Below the pieces are notes generated by a model, which saw only the letters and a list, made by a program, of their open reading frames with translations, did not search any database and was not told where the DNA came from. DNA of 64,000 nucleotides from Lachnospiraceae bacterium (GTDB taxonomy: Bacteria; Bacillota; Clostridia; Lachnospirales; Lachnospiraceae), in NCBI GenBank assembly GCA_014804675.1, contig JAAUZH010000013.1:61140-125139 (forward strand). The letters run 5' to 3'. Position numbers and translations under genes: made by a program. Of the stretch, positions 17,855-27,191 are shown in pieces; position 1 is the first letter of the stretch; every line of letters starts with the position of its first letter.

Positions 17855-19189
17855 TTATTTTTCCCTTCGCTCTCTGATAATAAATTTAAGTGGAGTACCC
17901 CGGAATCCAAACGCATCCCGAATCCGGTTCTCAATATATCTGGTGTAAGAAAAATGCATCAGTTCCTTATCGTTTACAAAAATAACGAAAGTAGGCGGTT
18001 TTACCGCCACCTGGGTAATATAATAAAGCCGCAGCCTTTTCCCTTTATCAGATGGGGGCTGCTGCAATGCCACTGCTTCCGTCAGAATCTCATTGAGCAC
18101 ACCGGTGCCCACCCGCAAAGCATGGTTCTCAATCACCGTATCAATCAGATCATAAAGCTTTGGAAGCCGCTGTCCGGTTTTTGCCGAAATGAAGATCAGC
18201 TCTGCGTAAGGCATATAGGACAGCACATTTCTTACCTTTTCCGTAAAGCGATAGATGGTCTTATCATCCTTTTCAATCAAGTCCCATTTGTTCACTGCAA
18301 TGATGACTCCCTTTCCCCTTTCATGGGCGATGCCTGCAATTTTGGCATCCTGCTCCGTAACGCCTTCATCCGCATCTATGACAAGCACTACCACATCTGC
18401 CCGCTCAACAGCCGTTACCGTCCGGACGATCATATAGCGCTCCAATTCTTCTTTAATCTTATTTTTCCTTCTAAGGCCTGCCGTATCAATAAAGACATAT
18501 TCCTTTTGATTGTGGACTACCTCCGTATCAATGGCATCCCTGGTAGTTCCTGCAATATCCGAGACAATGACCCGGTTCTCTCCAATGAGCTTATTGATAA
18601 TAGAGGATTTCCCCACATTGGGCTTTCCCACTATGGCAATCCTCGGTCTTTCATCCTCTTCCTCTTCCAGATCCTCCTGATGAAAATGGTCAAGCACCTG
18701 ATCCAGCATATCTCCTACGCCCAGACGGTTAGCAGCAGAAATGGGAACAGGGTCTCCAATGCCTAAATTGTAAAACTCATACACATCTGCCATGTATTTG
18801 TTAAAATCATCCACCTTATTTACAATCAGAAGCACCGGCTTATGGGAACGGCGCAGCATGTCCGCCACCTTTGCATCTGCATCTACCAGCCCCTGCTTTA
18901 CATCCACCATAAACAGAATCACATCTGCCGTGTCAATGGCAATCTGTGCCTGCTCCCTCATCTGGGATAAGATAATATCCCTGCTGTCAGGCTCGATTCC
19001 TCCTGTATCAATTAAAGTAAAGCTGACATTCAGCCAACTGACATCTGCATAAATCCGGTCCCTTGTAATGCCCGGCGTATCTTTAACTATGGAAATCATT
19101 TCACCAGCCAAAGCATTGAACAAAGTAGATTTGCCCACATTGGGACGTCCTACTACCGCAACAATCGGCTTTCTTTTTTTCTTTCCCAT
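17855..19189 (-). CDS. der: Ribosome-assembly GTPase Der (EngA)
   Basis: 444 aa from ATG 19189 (AAGGAG upstream). Seen: two tandem GTPase domains with G1 motifs VVGRPNVGKST (near residue 11) and IVGKPNVGKSS (near 185), G3 DTGG and DTAG, G4 NKVD and NKWD, then the C-terminal KH-like domain. Der is needed for 50S subunit maturation. It sits 21 bases downstream of the DUF512 radical SAM gene and 2 bases upstream of plsY, the usual clostridial order. Confidence 0.97.
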   Translation of the reverse strand: MGKKKRKPIVAVVGRPNVGKSTLFNALAGEMISIVKDTPGITRDRIYADVSWLNVSFTLIDTGGIEPDSRDIILSQMREQAQIAIDTADVILFMVDVKQGLVDADAKVADMLRRSHKPVLLIVNKVDDFNKYMADVYEFYNLGIGDPVPISAANRLGVGDMLDQVLDHFHQEDLEEEEDERPRIAIVGKPNVGKSSIINKLIGENRVIVSDIAGTTRDAIDTEVVHNQKEYVFIDTAGLRRKNKIKEELERYMIVRTVTAVERADVVVLVIDADEGVTEQDAKIAGIAHERGKGVIIAVNKWDLIEKDDKTIYRFTEKVRNVLSYMPYAELIFISAKTGQRLPKLYDLIDTVIENHALRVGTGVLNEILTEAVALQQPPSDKGKRLRLYYITQVAVKPPTFVIFVNDKELMHFSYTRYIENRIRDAFGFRGTPLKFIIRERREK

Positions 19190-19210
19190 ATTCGCTCCTT
19201 TTCTTCTCAA

Positions 19211-20578
19211 TTATCGAAAGATTAACTGTAAAAACTCATATCCGCTTGATTTTACAATATCTATGGGAACTTGTAAAGCAGTTTCCAGCTCCTCTAAGGT
19301 GAAATCATCCAAAAAAACCGTTTCCCCAGACCTTAACATATTCTGTGGCAGCCACAGCTTTTCTCCTAAGACTTTCCCGGTCAGCTGCTTTTTCAGATCC
19401 TGCCCTGTCAGAAGCCCGGATACGGTAATCATCTCACCAAAAAACTCGTTTTCAATCTGATATACCCGTATATCCACCTTTGGAAACAGCTTCATAAGCC
19501 CTTCTGCAATCTCTTTTATAAAAGGATACGCCAGCTTTCCTGTAGCCATGGAAATCGTCTTTTCGATTTCATCGGTTCTGTCCTTTTCCTTTTTGTTAGC
19601 AACTGCTAACTGATAATCCTCTATGGACTGGTAAAATTCATCCATCATAAGCCGTATCATGCCCACTCCGTTTTCCAGCTGGAGATAGCCGTCATAATTA
19701 CCTGCGGGAGGCATTTCCTCTCCTGCAAGGATATACCATTCGTCACTGGCATGGATAAAATGCATACCATATTCCCCATAGACTTTTTCCTGCCACCGGT
19801 GAATCATCTCAAGCACTTTTACGGCATCCTCCCTTGTAAAGGGCTCCAGAGGATACAGTCCTTCCCTGTATTTGCTCAACCCCACCGGGACTACCGAAAC
19901 GCTTTCCAGATTAGGAAGATACCTGGTCAATTCCTTTATGCTGTACTCCAGCTCTTTTCCGTCATTGACTCCTTTGCAAAGCACAATCTGTCCATTTAAG
20001 GTAATGCCTGCTTCATAAAGTCTGTCCACCTTTTTTAAGGCTTCTCCTGCAAAACGGTTATGAAGCATTTTGCATCTTAATTCCGGATTCATAGTCTGAA
20101 AAGAAATATTGATGGGGGATAAATGATATTTGATTATTTTGTCCAAATCCTTATCCGACATATTCGTTAACGTTACATAGTTACCCTGCAAAAAGGAAAG
20201 TCTGGAATCATCATCTTTAAAATATAAAGTCTCTCTCATGCCCTTAGGCATCTGATCGATAAAGCAGAAAATACATTTATTATGGCAGGAGCGGTATTCA
20301 TCCATCAGGCCGTTTTCAAATTCGATGCCCAAATCCTCCCACTCCTCTTTTTCAATTTCCAGAATCCACTGTTCCGGCTCTTCTTTCGTTCCGTAATGTG
20401 CTCTGTTCTTTTCTATCAGAATCTCCAGATATTCTTCCTGTATCATAAACTGATAATCAAAAATATCCTCCGGCTCTTCCTGATTCACTGCAAGAAGGCT
20501 GTCCCCCGGTTCGATTCCTACCTCTTCTCCTATGCTGCCAGCTTCTACCGACTTTATGATGTGTCCCTTTTGTTTCAT
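19211..20578 (-). CDS. Radical SAM DUF512 protein with PDZ-like N-terminus
   Basis: 455 aa. Seen: a PDZ-like start (KSVEAGSIGEEVGIEPGDSLLAV is the carboxylate-loop region, residues 10-32), then a radical SAM-like cluster with Cys98, Cys102 and Cys105 in CHNKCIFCFIDQMP, and a C-terminal DUF512 domain with AGEEMPPAGNYDGY and a GLLTGQDL segment. Known: the family is linked with Der by gene order in Firmicutes and Cyanobacteria; the reaction is unknown. The gene leads the der-plsY-gpsA operon. The long palindrome lies only 33 bases upstream, so its promoter must lie in or beyond that element. Confidence 0.9.
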   Translation of the reverse strand: MKQKGHIIKSVEAGSIGEEVGIEPGDSLLAVNQEEPEDIFDYQFMIQEEYLEILIEKNRAHYGTKEEPEQWILEIEKEEWEDLGIEFENGLMDEYRSCHNKCIFCFIDQMPKGMRETLYFKDDDSRLSFLQGNYVTLTNMSDKDLDKIIKYHLSPINISFQTMNPELRCKMLHNRFAGEALKKVDRLYEAGITLNGQIVLCKGVNDGKELEYSIKELTRYLPNLESVSVVPVGLSKYREGLYPLEPFTREDAVKVLEMIHRWQEKVYGEYGMHFIHASDEWYILAGEEMPPAGNYDGYLQLENGVGMIRLMMDEFYQSIEDYQLAVANKKEKDRTDEIEKTISMATGKLAYPFIKEIAEGLMKLFPKVDIRVYQIENEFFGEMITVSGLLTGQDLKKQLTGKVLGEKLWLPQNMLRSGETVFLDDFTLEELETALQVPIDIVKSSGYEFLQLIFR

Positions 20579-20610
20579 CTGTTTCCCTTCAAACTTTCTT
20601 TTTTCCAGAT

Positions 20611-20840
20611 AACAGTTCAGCCCGTCTTAGTGAGCGTGTACAATGGGAAGGCATGGAGCCGGCAGAGCATAGAATAGTCTGTCCGGCCTTGGCAAAGTCG
20701 CCAGCACTTACGAACCGTATTTTGGTTCGTTAGTACTGCTGCGTCTTTGCAGAGCGAAAGCGTGCCAGACAGACTATTCTATGCTCTGCCGGCTCCATGC
20801 CTTCCCATTGCACACGCTCACTAAGACGGGCTGAACTGTT
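20611..20840. repeat. 230-bp palindromic element, copy 1
   Basis: Two 73-base arms (20611-20683 and 20768-20840) are reverse complements with one mismatch. The 84-base centre folds further: GGC/GCC continuing the arm, GCAAAG/CTTTGC with CGC/GCG behind a T-T mismatch, the hairpin ACGAACC-GTATTTT-GGTTCGT, and the mini-hairpin GCGAAAGC. The centre and inner arm are shared with 50794-50941. It lies between the divergent DUF512 and prs genes. I do not recognise a named family. Confidence 0.92.
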
Positions 20841-20854
20841 ACTTTTCTACTTCT

Positions 20855-20882
20855 ATTCTACTAAAAATTCCTTGACGTGTCA
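20855..20882 (-). promoter_or_regulatory. Possible promoter of the DUF512-der operon
   Basis: TGACAC (20877-20882), 16-bp spacer, TAGAAT (20855-20860). If used, the whole palindrome is the 5' untranslated region. The -35 overlaps one base of the prs -35. Confidence 0.4.
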
Positions 20883-20900
20883 CTACCATAATGATATAAA
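20872..20900 (+). promoter_or_regulatory. prs promoter
   Basis: TTGACG (20872-20877), 17-bp spacer, TATAAA (20895-20900), about 48 bases of leader before prs. Confidence 0.65.
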
Positions 20901-20954
20901 TTAAGTGGTGACTATTGTCAAAATGAACCGATTTATATTTGGAGAGGACAAATT

Positions 20955-22142
20955 ATGCCGAACTTAAGCGAACTAGAAACAGCATTTCCGGTTGCCCCCT
21001 TAAAAATCATAGCTTTAGACAGCTGTGCGGCTCTTGGAAAGCATATCAATGATTATCTTGTAGAATTCCGAAAAAATGTACAGAGTATTGCAAAGGACGA
21101 GCCTGCTTTCGTAGGCTATGTAGAAGACAATTACCTGGTGGATTTCTCTACTCCCCGTTTTGGCAGCGGTGAAGGAAAAGGCGTGTTAAACGAATCCATC
21201 CGCGGGAAAGATTTGTATATTATGGTAGATGTCTGCAACCACAGCATTACCTATACGCTGAATGGTTATGTAAACCACAAATCTCCTGACGATCATTTTC
21301 AGGATTTAAAGCGGGTGATAGCTGCCGCTACCGGCAAAGCCAACCGCATCAATGTTATCATGCCCTTCTTATATGAAGGACGACAGCATAAAAGAAGCGG
21401 AAGGGAATCCCTTGATTGTGCTTATGCCTTAGAGGAGCTGAGCAATATGGGGGTCAGCAATTTCATTACCTTTGACGCCCACGATCCCCGTGTGCAAAAT
21501 GCCACGCCCCTTTGCGGCTTTGACAATTTCACTCCTCCTTATCAGTTTATCCGTTCCCTGCTTCGCTACGAAAAGGATCTGGTCATTGACAAGGAGCATA
21601 CGATTGTAATCAGTCCTGATGAGGGCGCCCTTGACAGAGCCGTTTATTTTTCCACCGTTCTTGGTGTAGACACCGGTATGTTTTATAAACGGCGGGATTA
21701 CACCACTATTGTAAATGGCAAGAATCCTATTGTTGCTCATGAATTTTTAGGGGATAACGTTGACGGCAAGGACGTAATCATCATTGACGACATGATTGCT
21801 TCCGGCGGAAGCATGATTGACACTGCAAAGCAATTAAAGGCCATGAATGCGAAACGGGTATTCATCTGCTGCACCTTCGGGCTGTTTACGGAAGGGCTTG
21901 CTGCTTTTGACAAAGCTTATGAGGAATGCTGCTTTGAAAAAGTCATTACTACCAACCTGACCTATCTTCCTCCGGAATTAAAAGAACGTCCTTATTTCGT
22001 AGAGGCAGACATGAGCAAGTTCCTTGCAAGCATCATTGATTTCATGAATCATGACAGTTCTATGGAAAATGTGCTGACCCCTACCAGAAAGATTCATGAT
22101 TTGCTTGAGAAATACAATGCAAGGGAAGATTTTCTAATTTGA
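20955..22142 (+). CDS. prs: Ribose-phosphate pyrophosphokinase
   Basis: 395 aa, longer than the usual 315. Seen: FDAHDPRVQNA (flag/catalytic region), the PRPP-binding loop IIIDDMIASGGSMID, and EGRQHKRSGRESLDC, which replaces the classical RQDRK loop. It transfers pyrophosphate from ATP to ribose-5-phosphate, making PRPP for nucleotides, His and Trp. The extra length lies mainly in the N-terminal half. It is transcribed alone, divergently from DUF512, with GGAGAGG before the ATG and a strong terminator after. Assignment is confident; it belongs to the divergent clostridial form. Confidence 0.92.
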   Translation: MPNLSELETAFPVAPLKIIALDSCAALGKHINDYLVEFRKNVQSIAKDEPAFVGYVEDNYLVDFSTPRFGSGEGKGVLNESIRGKDLYIMVDVCNHSITYTLNGYVNHKSPDDHFQDLKRVIAAATGKANRINVIMPFLYEGRQHKRSGRESLDCAYALEELSNMGVSNFITFDAHDPRVQNATPLCGFDNFTPPYQFIRSLLRYEKDLVIDKEHTIVISPDEGALDRAVYFSTVLGVDTGMFYKRRDYTTIVNGKNPIVAHEFLGDNVDGKDVIIIDDMIASGGSMIDTAKQLKAMNAKRVFICCTFGLFTEGLAAFDKAYEECCFEKVITTNLTYLPPELKERPYFVEADMSKFLASIIDFMNHDSSMENVLTPTRKIHDLLEKYNAREDFLI

Positions 22143-22177
22143 TTTTTTAGATAACGCTGTTTTTTCGTTAAATAGAC

Positions 22178-22242
22178 ACAAGAGCCGGCACTGGCTTCAA
22201 AAGTCTTATAAGACTTTTAGAATCTGTGCCGGCTCTTTTTGT
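22178..22242. terminator. Bidirectional terminator between prs and the kinase gene
   Basis: AAGAGCCGGCAC pairs with GTGCCGGCTCTT, with an inner AAAAGTCTTATAAGACTTTT palindrome, and T-runs on both sides. It serves prs (+) and probably the histidine kinase operon (-). Confidence 0.85.
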
Positions 22243-22266
22243 TTATTGAAAGGACTGTGCTGAACA

Positions 22267-25170
22267 CTACTCTGTCAGGCTTTCCTCTTTCTCCTGCCGG
22301 AATACAATGGTAACCTTGAACAAATCTCCATCCAGATAAATTTTGAACTCTCCCTCCTGGGCAGTTACCAGACTCTTTGCAATGGATAGTCCCAGACCGC
22401 TTCCCTCTGTGCTTCTGGAAATATCTCCTCTGATGAACCTTTCCGTCAGCTCTTCCGCATCAATGTTCAAGGGCTGCATGGAAATATTCTTGATGGCAGT
22501 ATAGATTTTTCCGCTCATCTGATATACCTCCACATACACTCTTGTTCCCGGCATGGCATATTTGTAAATATTTCCAAAGAGATTTTCAAATACTCTGCAC
22601 ATTCTTCTTCCATCAGCCAGGATAACGGCATCCTTATCCATGAAATTAGCAATCACATCCAGATGCTTTTCCTGAAATTTTTCGGAAAACTCACCGATAA
22701 TCTGATTCATAAGCTCCACAACATGAAGCTTCTCAAATATAAGGGTAATATTTCCGGAAGAAATCTTACTTGCCTCCACCAAATCTTCCGTCAGCTGTTT
22801 CAGCCTTTGCGATTTTGCATCCAACACTTCAATGTATTCCCTGACCGTATCATTCTGAACATTTTCCCGCTTCAGCAAGTCCACGTAATTGATAATGGAA
22901 GTAAGAGGCGTCTTAATATCATGGGAGACATTCGTAATCAAATCCGCTTTCAGCCGCTCATCCTTCATACTGGTCTCTACCGCCTGCTTAATTCCGGTAC
23001 CGATATGATTTACGGCTTCTGCCAGCCTTAAATTATCTCCTTTCATCTGCTCCGTATTCAGCTGGAATCCAAATTCCCCTCCATTGATTTTCTCAATTCC
23101 GTCAATGATTTCCTGATGCTTCAGGTTATTCTTATAGATAAAGTATAAGAACACCCCGCTTCCAACAAGAGCCATCAGGTACATAAGGAAGCACATTTCC
23201 ATATCATAGTTTTCTGCAAATTCCGTACCCAGCATAATCAATAAGAAATTAATCAGAATAGCGGGAATGTAAAACAGGCAGATTTTAAATATAATTCCCC
23301 GGTTGTAATATACCTCTGTAATGCCTTTTTTCATTTTGGAAAAAAGAAGACTTATTTTGCCAAGCAAAAAGGCACACAGGCTTCCCTTCCACAAGGTACC
23401 TGTCTTTATTCTGCGTATCAGGCTGCCATAAACAAATAAACAGATTCCGTTAAAAATCCCTGTATAAGTCAGAAGCGCCACTAAAACCAGCCAGTTCTTA
23501 ATAATGTAAAGAGCATTCTCCGACTCTGCCAGGTACTTTACGCCTCCTACAGATCCTATGACCATGCCTGTCAATAACGCTGCCCCGATTGCAAAGGCGA
23601 TTTCTGTAAACAATCCGTCAAAATACTTCATGCCAACAGGTTTTTCCGCCACCATCAGTTTACGTCTTTCCATGCCATCTTCTTCAATCACTTCATACCA
23701 TGCTTTATGTCCGCACATACAGGAATAAATCACAAAGGATACAATGGCCATTATCAGAAGGATTCCCACTAAAATCAGATAAAATTTAAACTCGCTGCGG
23801 AAATTCTTATATGCTCTCTGTGCCGTTGCATAATGGTCATTTTCATCATATTCGGCAAACCCCGGAATACTGTCTTTAAGCACTCCTAAATAAATGGTTC
23901 CTCCACTTTTCTGGAAGGAATACCCTACCGTGTCCAGCATTTGGAAAAGAGAATCTACCCTTACATTGGTACTTTTTTCCTTCACATTTTTCGTAGTTGG
24001 CTCAATGACTACACAGGCAGCCAGCTCTTCATTAAAATAAGCCAGTTGTTCCTTTGCCTGTGATATTTTTTCCATTTCCAGATTGGTGTAATAGTCATTC
24101 CCCTTTTCCGGAAGATACAAATATTTGAAATTCAGATTATTGATTACGAAATAATCCCTGTAATCCTGATACTTTTCATAATTTATCTTCAAATCAGAAA
24201 TAACGGAGGATAAAATTTCCGCAAAAACACGATAGGTCTGTTCCTGATAGGCATCCCTATCCACTTCAATATACATTGCGGCTACTTTATTTACAATCTG
24301 ATACAGAAATTCTTTTTCTGTTCCGTCAAATTCCTGTTCTGCCATCAATTGACTTTGACTATTGATTTCTTCTATCAGTTTTTCATCAAACCATCCGGCT
24401 TCCTTTAAATAATTTACAGCCTTCATTCCTCTCTGACATTCCTCCAGAGAAAGACCATCTATGCCAATGCTGTTATCTATAAATAGCCTTAAATAATCCA
24501 GGGCTTCTGCCTCGGAAGAAAAATCATTTTCATTTATCACGCTTATTTCTTCGCTTACACTTTCAACTATATCTTCTTCGTTCGCAACACTCGTGTCCTC
24601 GATCTCAACACTCACAGTTATATTTGCCTGCTCTATCTGTTCAAATTCCAGAATTCCGTTTGGAAGGGCATTTTCCAGTATGGTAACCAAATCTTTCTGA
24701 TATATGCTTTCACCATCTACCGGATAATACTTTTCTTCCACCATTCCATTCTGGACATCCACTCCATAAGCATTTCCCCAGTTGATCAGATCCTGCACTT
24801 TGTATACAAGCTCCCCATTACTGGACACCTTCTTGCTGCCCGGCTGTTTTCTATAATAGTATTCCAGCAGATCGATGGTCTTTTCCTTGTCAAATTTTCC
24901 AATAGTTTCAAACTGCTGGCACAATGCCAGATAATATACCATATCCGCAGAATCATTGGAAAACATATCCGCCAGGCTGTCTGAATCCTCATAATGGTCA
25001 TTTTCAAAGGGATTGATCAAAAAACTGTAATTTTTATTATTGGTCACCACGATACACCTTGTGTACATAAAAGTGATGATTCCGATAATTCCAAGAACAG
25101 ATAGCATTTCTACAGCAATTACCAGACTTTTCTTTCCAAATGTGCAATGTCTTTTCATATTTTTCTCCAT
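22267..25170 (-). CDS. Large membrane sensor histidine kinase
   Basis: 967 aa. Seen: helix 1 (about 15-38), an extracytoplasmic region of some 420 residues with no recognised fold, then about five more helices between 460 and 680 (for example FYLILVGILLIMAIVSFVIY), a short linker, HisKA with VSHDIKTPLTSIINYVD, and an HATPase domain with NLFGNIYKYAMPGT (N box) and EGSGLGLSIAKSL (G box). Five internal helices between sensor and kinase is an unusual layout. It begins 24 bases after the response regulator stop and is its partner. The ligand is unknown. An ATG four codons downstream has an equal ribosome site. Confidence 0.9.
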   Translation of the reverse strand: MEKNMKRHCTFGKKSLVIAVEMLSVLGIIGIITFMYTRCIVVTNNKNYSFLINPFENDHYEDSDSLADMFSNDSADMVYYLALCQQFETIGKFDKEKTIDLLEYYYRKQPGSKKVSSNGELVYKVQDLINWGNAYGVDVQNGMVEEKYYPVDGESIYQKDLVTILENALPNGILEFEQIEQANITVSVEIEDTSVANEEDIVESVSEEISVINENDFSSEAEALDYLRLFIDNSIGIDGLSLEECQRGMKAVNYLKEAGWFDEKLIEEINSQSQLMAEQEFDGTEKEFLYQIVNKVAAMYIEVDRDAYQEQTYRVFAEILSSVISDLKINYEKYQDYRDYFVINNLNFKYLYLPEKGNDYYTNLEMEKISQAKEQLAYFNEELAACVVIEPTTKNVKEKSTNVRVDSLFQMLDTVGYSFQKSGGTIYLGVLKDSIPGFAEYDENDHYATAQRAYKNFRSEFKFYLILVGILLIMAIVSFVIYSCMCGHKAWYEVIEEDGMERRKLMVAEKPVGMKYFDGLFTEIAFAIGAALLTGMVIGSVGGVKYLAESENALYIIKNWLVLVALLTYTGIFNGICLFVYGSLIRRIKTGTLWKGSLCAFLLGKISLLFSKMKKGITEVYYNRGIIFKICLFYIPAILINFLLIMLGTEFAENYDMEMCFLMYLMALVGSGVFLYFIYKNNLKHQEIIDGIEKINGGEFGFQLNTEQMKGDNLRLAEAVNHIGTGIKQAVETSMKDERLKADLITNVSHDIKTPLTSIINYVDLLKRENVQNDTVREYIEVLDAKSQRLKQLTEDLVEASKISSGNITLIFEKLHVVELMNQIIGEFSEKFQEKHLDVIANFMDKDAVILADGRRMCRVFENLFGNIYKYAMPGTRVYVEVYQMSGKIYTAIKNISMQPLNIDAEELTERFIRGDISRSTEGSGLGLSIAKSLVTAQEGEFKIYLDGDLFKVTIVFRQEKEESLTE

Positions 25171-25194
25171 ATATCCTGCTATTTTAACCGACTT

Positions 25195-25893
25195 CTATGA
25201 TTCCTGTTTTTCCACCTTATATCCAATGCCCCACACTACCTTTAAATATCTGGGTTCCCTTGGATTGATTTCAATCTTTTCTCTAATATGCCTGATATGT
25301 ACCGCAACAGTATTATCCGCTCCAATCGCCTCTTCATTCCAGATATTTTCATATATCTGCTCAATGGAAAAGACTCTTCCTGCATTTTTGGTCAACAGCA
25401 ATAAAATGCTGTATTCAATGGGCGTAAGCTTAATAGGTTCGTCGTCTACCGTCACCTGCTTTGTCTCATCATTGATTTCAAGTCCGCCTACCCTGTATAC
25501 ATTTTGGATGGACTCCACCATATTCCCAAGCTTTGTATATCTTCTCAGATTGGATTTCACCCTTGCAACCAGCTCTAAGGGATTAAAGGGCTTTGTCACA
25601 TAGTCATCCGCCCCTACATTCAATCCCAGAATCTTATCTGCATCCTCCGACTTGGCAGACAGCACGATAATGGGAATGGTGCTGAATTCCCGAATCTGAA
25701 GAGTTGCATGGATTCCATCCAGCTTAGGCATCATCACATCGATAATCAATAACTGGATTTCCTTTTCTTTTAAAAGACGGATTGCCTCTTCTCCGTCAAA
25801 GGCTTTATAAATGGTATACCCTTCCTGGGTCAAATAAATGCTGATAGCATCCACTATATTTTTATCATCATCACAAATTAAAATATTTGCCAC
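25195..25893 (-). CDS. OmpR/PhoB-family response regulator
   Basis: 232 aa. Seen: receiver domain (1-120) with acidic pocket ICDDDKN, phospho-acceptor Asp in IDVMMPKLDG, Thr/Ser in VLSAKS and Lys in YVTKPF; then a winged-helix DNA-binding domain (about 135-230) with PIEYSILLLLTKNAGRVFS and NTVAVHIRHIREKIE. It acts as the transcriptional output of the kinase just downstream. Its targets are not evident; the next gene upstream, a DUF378 membrane peptide, is divergent and a candidate. Confidence 0.95.
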   Translation of the reverse strand: MANILICDDDKNIVDAISIYLTQEGYTIYKAFDGEEAIRLLKEKEIQLLIIDVMMPKLDGIHATLQIREFSTIPIIVLSAKSEDADKILGLNVGADDYVTKPFNPLELVARVKSNLRRYTKLGNMVESIQNVYRVGGLEINDETKQVTVDDEPIKLTPIEYSILLLLTKNAGRVFSIEQIYENIWNEEAIGADNTVAVHIRHIREKIEINPREPRYLKVVWGIGYKVEKQES

Positions 25894-26081
25894 ATTGTTA
25901 CCTCCTTGAAATATGCTTTTCGTTCTTCAGCATATGAATTTATTGAATCATATAGAATTTAGGAAAAAAATACGAAAACAGTTAATATTTTCTTAAATTA
26001 TCATTTTCTCTTTCGCATAAACACAATAAAATAATGAGATACTAAGAGTGCCGCTTTTCATTATGAAAGGAGATTTTAATT

Positions 26082-26294
26082 ATGGAAAATAAAGCTTTAA
26101 ACTGCTTTGCGCTCACTTTAGTGATTATAGGCGCACTGAACTGGGGACTGGTTGGATTTTTTAATTTTAATTTAGTCTCTATGATTTTAGGAAATATGAC
26201 ATGGTTGTCAAGAATTATCTATGCCCTTGTGGGCATTTGCGGCATTTATTTGCTGACCTTCTACAATTTATTGGGCCGCAATCAAAATGCCTGA
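26082..26294 (+). CDS. DUF378 membrane protein (YuzA-like)
   Basis: 70 aa, essentially two membrane helices. Seen: the family signature LVIIGALNWGLVGFFNFNLV and GICGIYLLTFYNLL. DUF378 proteins are small and of unknown function; some are stress-induced. The start has GAAAGGAG upstream. It is divergent from the two-component operon and its end faces pgeF with only 8 bases between, so the two transcripts converge without a separate terminator visible. Confidence 0.88.
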   Translation: MENKALNCFALTLVIIGALNWGLVGFFNFNLVSMILGNMTWLSRIIYALVGICGIYLLTFYNLLGRNQNA

Positions 26295-26302
26295 CCAGAC
26301 GG

Positions 26303-27175
26303 TCATACCTGCCTAAGCATGATAAATGCCCCCAGATTACCTCGTTTTCCCATGGAAGCTCTATGGGAAAACAGGTAATCCGGATTATGGCAGGTACATA
26401 TATCCGTAATTTGAATATGTTCTCTTTTTACTCCTGCTTCTTCCAGAATGAACCTATTTGCTTTCCACAAATCCAGCTGGTATTTTCCGTTTCCTTTGAA
26501 AAACAGAATCTGCTCCAAAATTTCTTTCTTTCCCAAAAAGCATGACTCCATCTGTAATGCCACATCTTCGCTTACCTCATAGCAGTCCTTACAAATGGAT
26601 GGACCTATGGCGCAAAGCAGTTCTTCCGGTTTTGAGCCAAATTCCTCCTGCATCCTCTGTACGGTTTTCTGTCCGATTTTCCCAACAGTTCCCTTCCAGC
26701 CGGAATGGGATAATCCTATGACTTCCCTGACCGGGTCCACAAAATAAAGAGGAACACAGTCTGCATAAAAGGTGGACAATACAATTCCTTTTTCTTTTGT
26801 AATAAGGCCGTCAACATCTGAATAATCCCTTTCCCTGACAAGTCCCTTTCCCATATCCTCTTTTGAAACGACCCGGATATTTGTAGTATGGGTCTGGTCG
26901 GAACACACAAAGGCTTGTGGCAGAACCTGGAGCACCCTGCCCACCCTTCGGAAATTTTCCATCACAGCCTCTTTCTCATCCCCTCTTGTAAAGCTTAAAT
27001 TCATGGAAGCATACATTCCTTTGCTGATGCCTCCCAAACGGGTAGTAAATAAATGACGGATGCATGAAATATCCTCTAATAGAGGAAATGTCAGGTATTC
27101 CATGTCCCCCGCCCTGTTCTGTATCATGACCGGCTTTTCTTCCTGTCTGAGCACCGGATAACATTCTTCTTTCAT
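26303..27175 (-). CDS. pgeF: Peptidoglycan editing factor / purine nucleoside phosphorylase-like (YfiH family)
   Basis: 290 aa from ATG 27175 (GGAG seven bases upstream); the 30-residue longer reading overlaps yraN and is rejected. Seen: zinc-site motifs SDQTHT, YADCVPLYF and LSHSGWKGT (His, Cys, His) and AIGPSICKDCYEV. Known: the family was called laccase-like; members act on purine nucleosides or remove mis-incorporated residues from peptidoglycan precursors. Last gene of the rplS-to-pgeF cluster. Confidence 0.9.
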   Translation of the reverse strand: MKEECYPVLRQEEKPVMIQNRAGDMEYLTFPLLEDISCIRHLFTTRLGGISKGMYASMNLSFTRGDEKEAVMENFRRVGRVLQVLPQAFVCSDQTHTTNIRVVSKEDMGKGLVRERDYSDVDGLITKEKGIVLSTFYADCVPLYFVDPVREVIGLSHSGWKGTVGKIGQKTVQRMQEEFGSKPEELLCAIGPSICKDCYEVSEDVALQMESCFLGKKEILEQILFFKGNGKYQLDLWKANRFILEEAGVKREHIQITDICTCHNPDYLFSHRASMGKRGNLGAFIMLRQV

Positions 27176-27191
27176 CCTCTCTCTCCATTTC

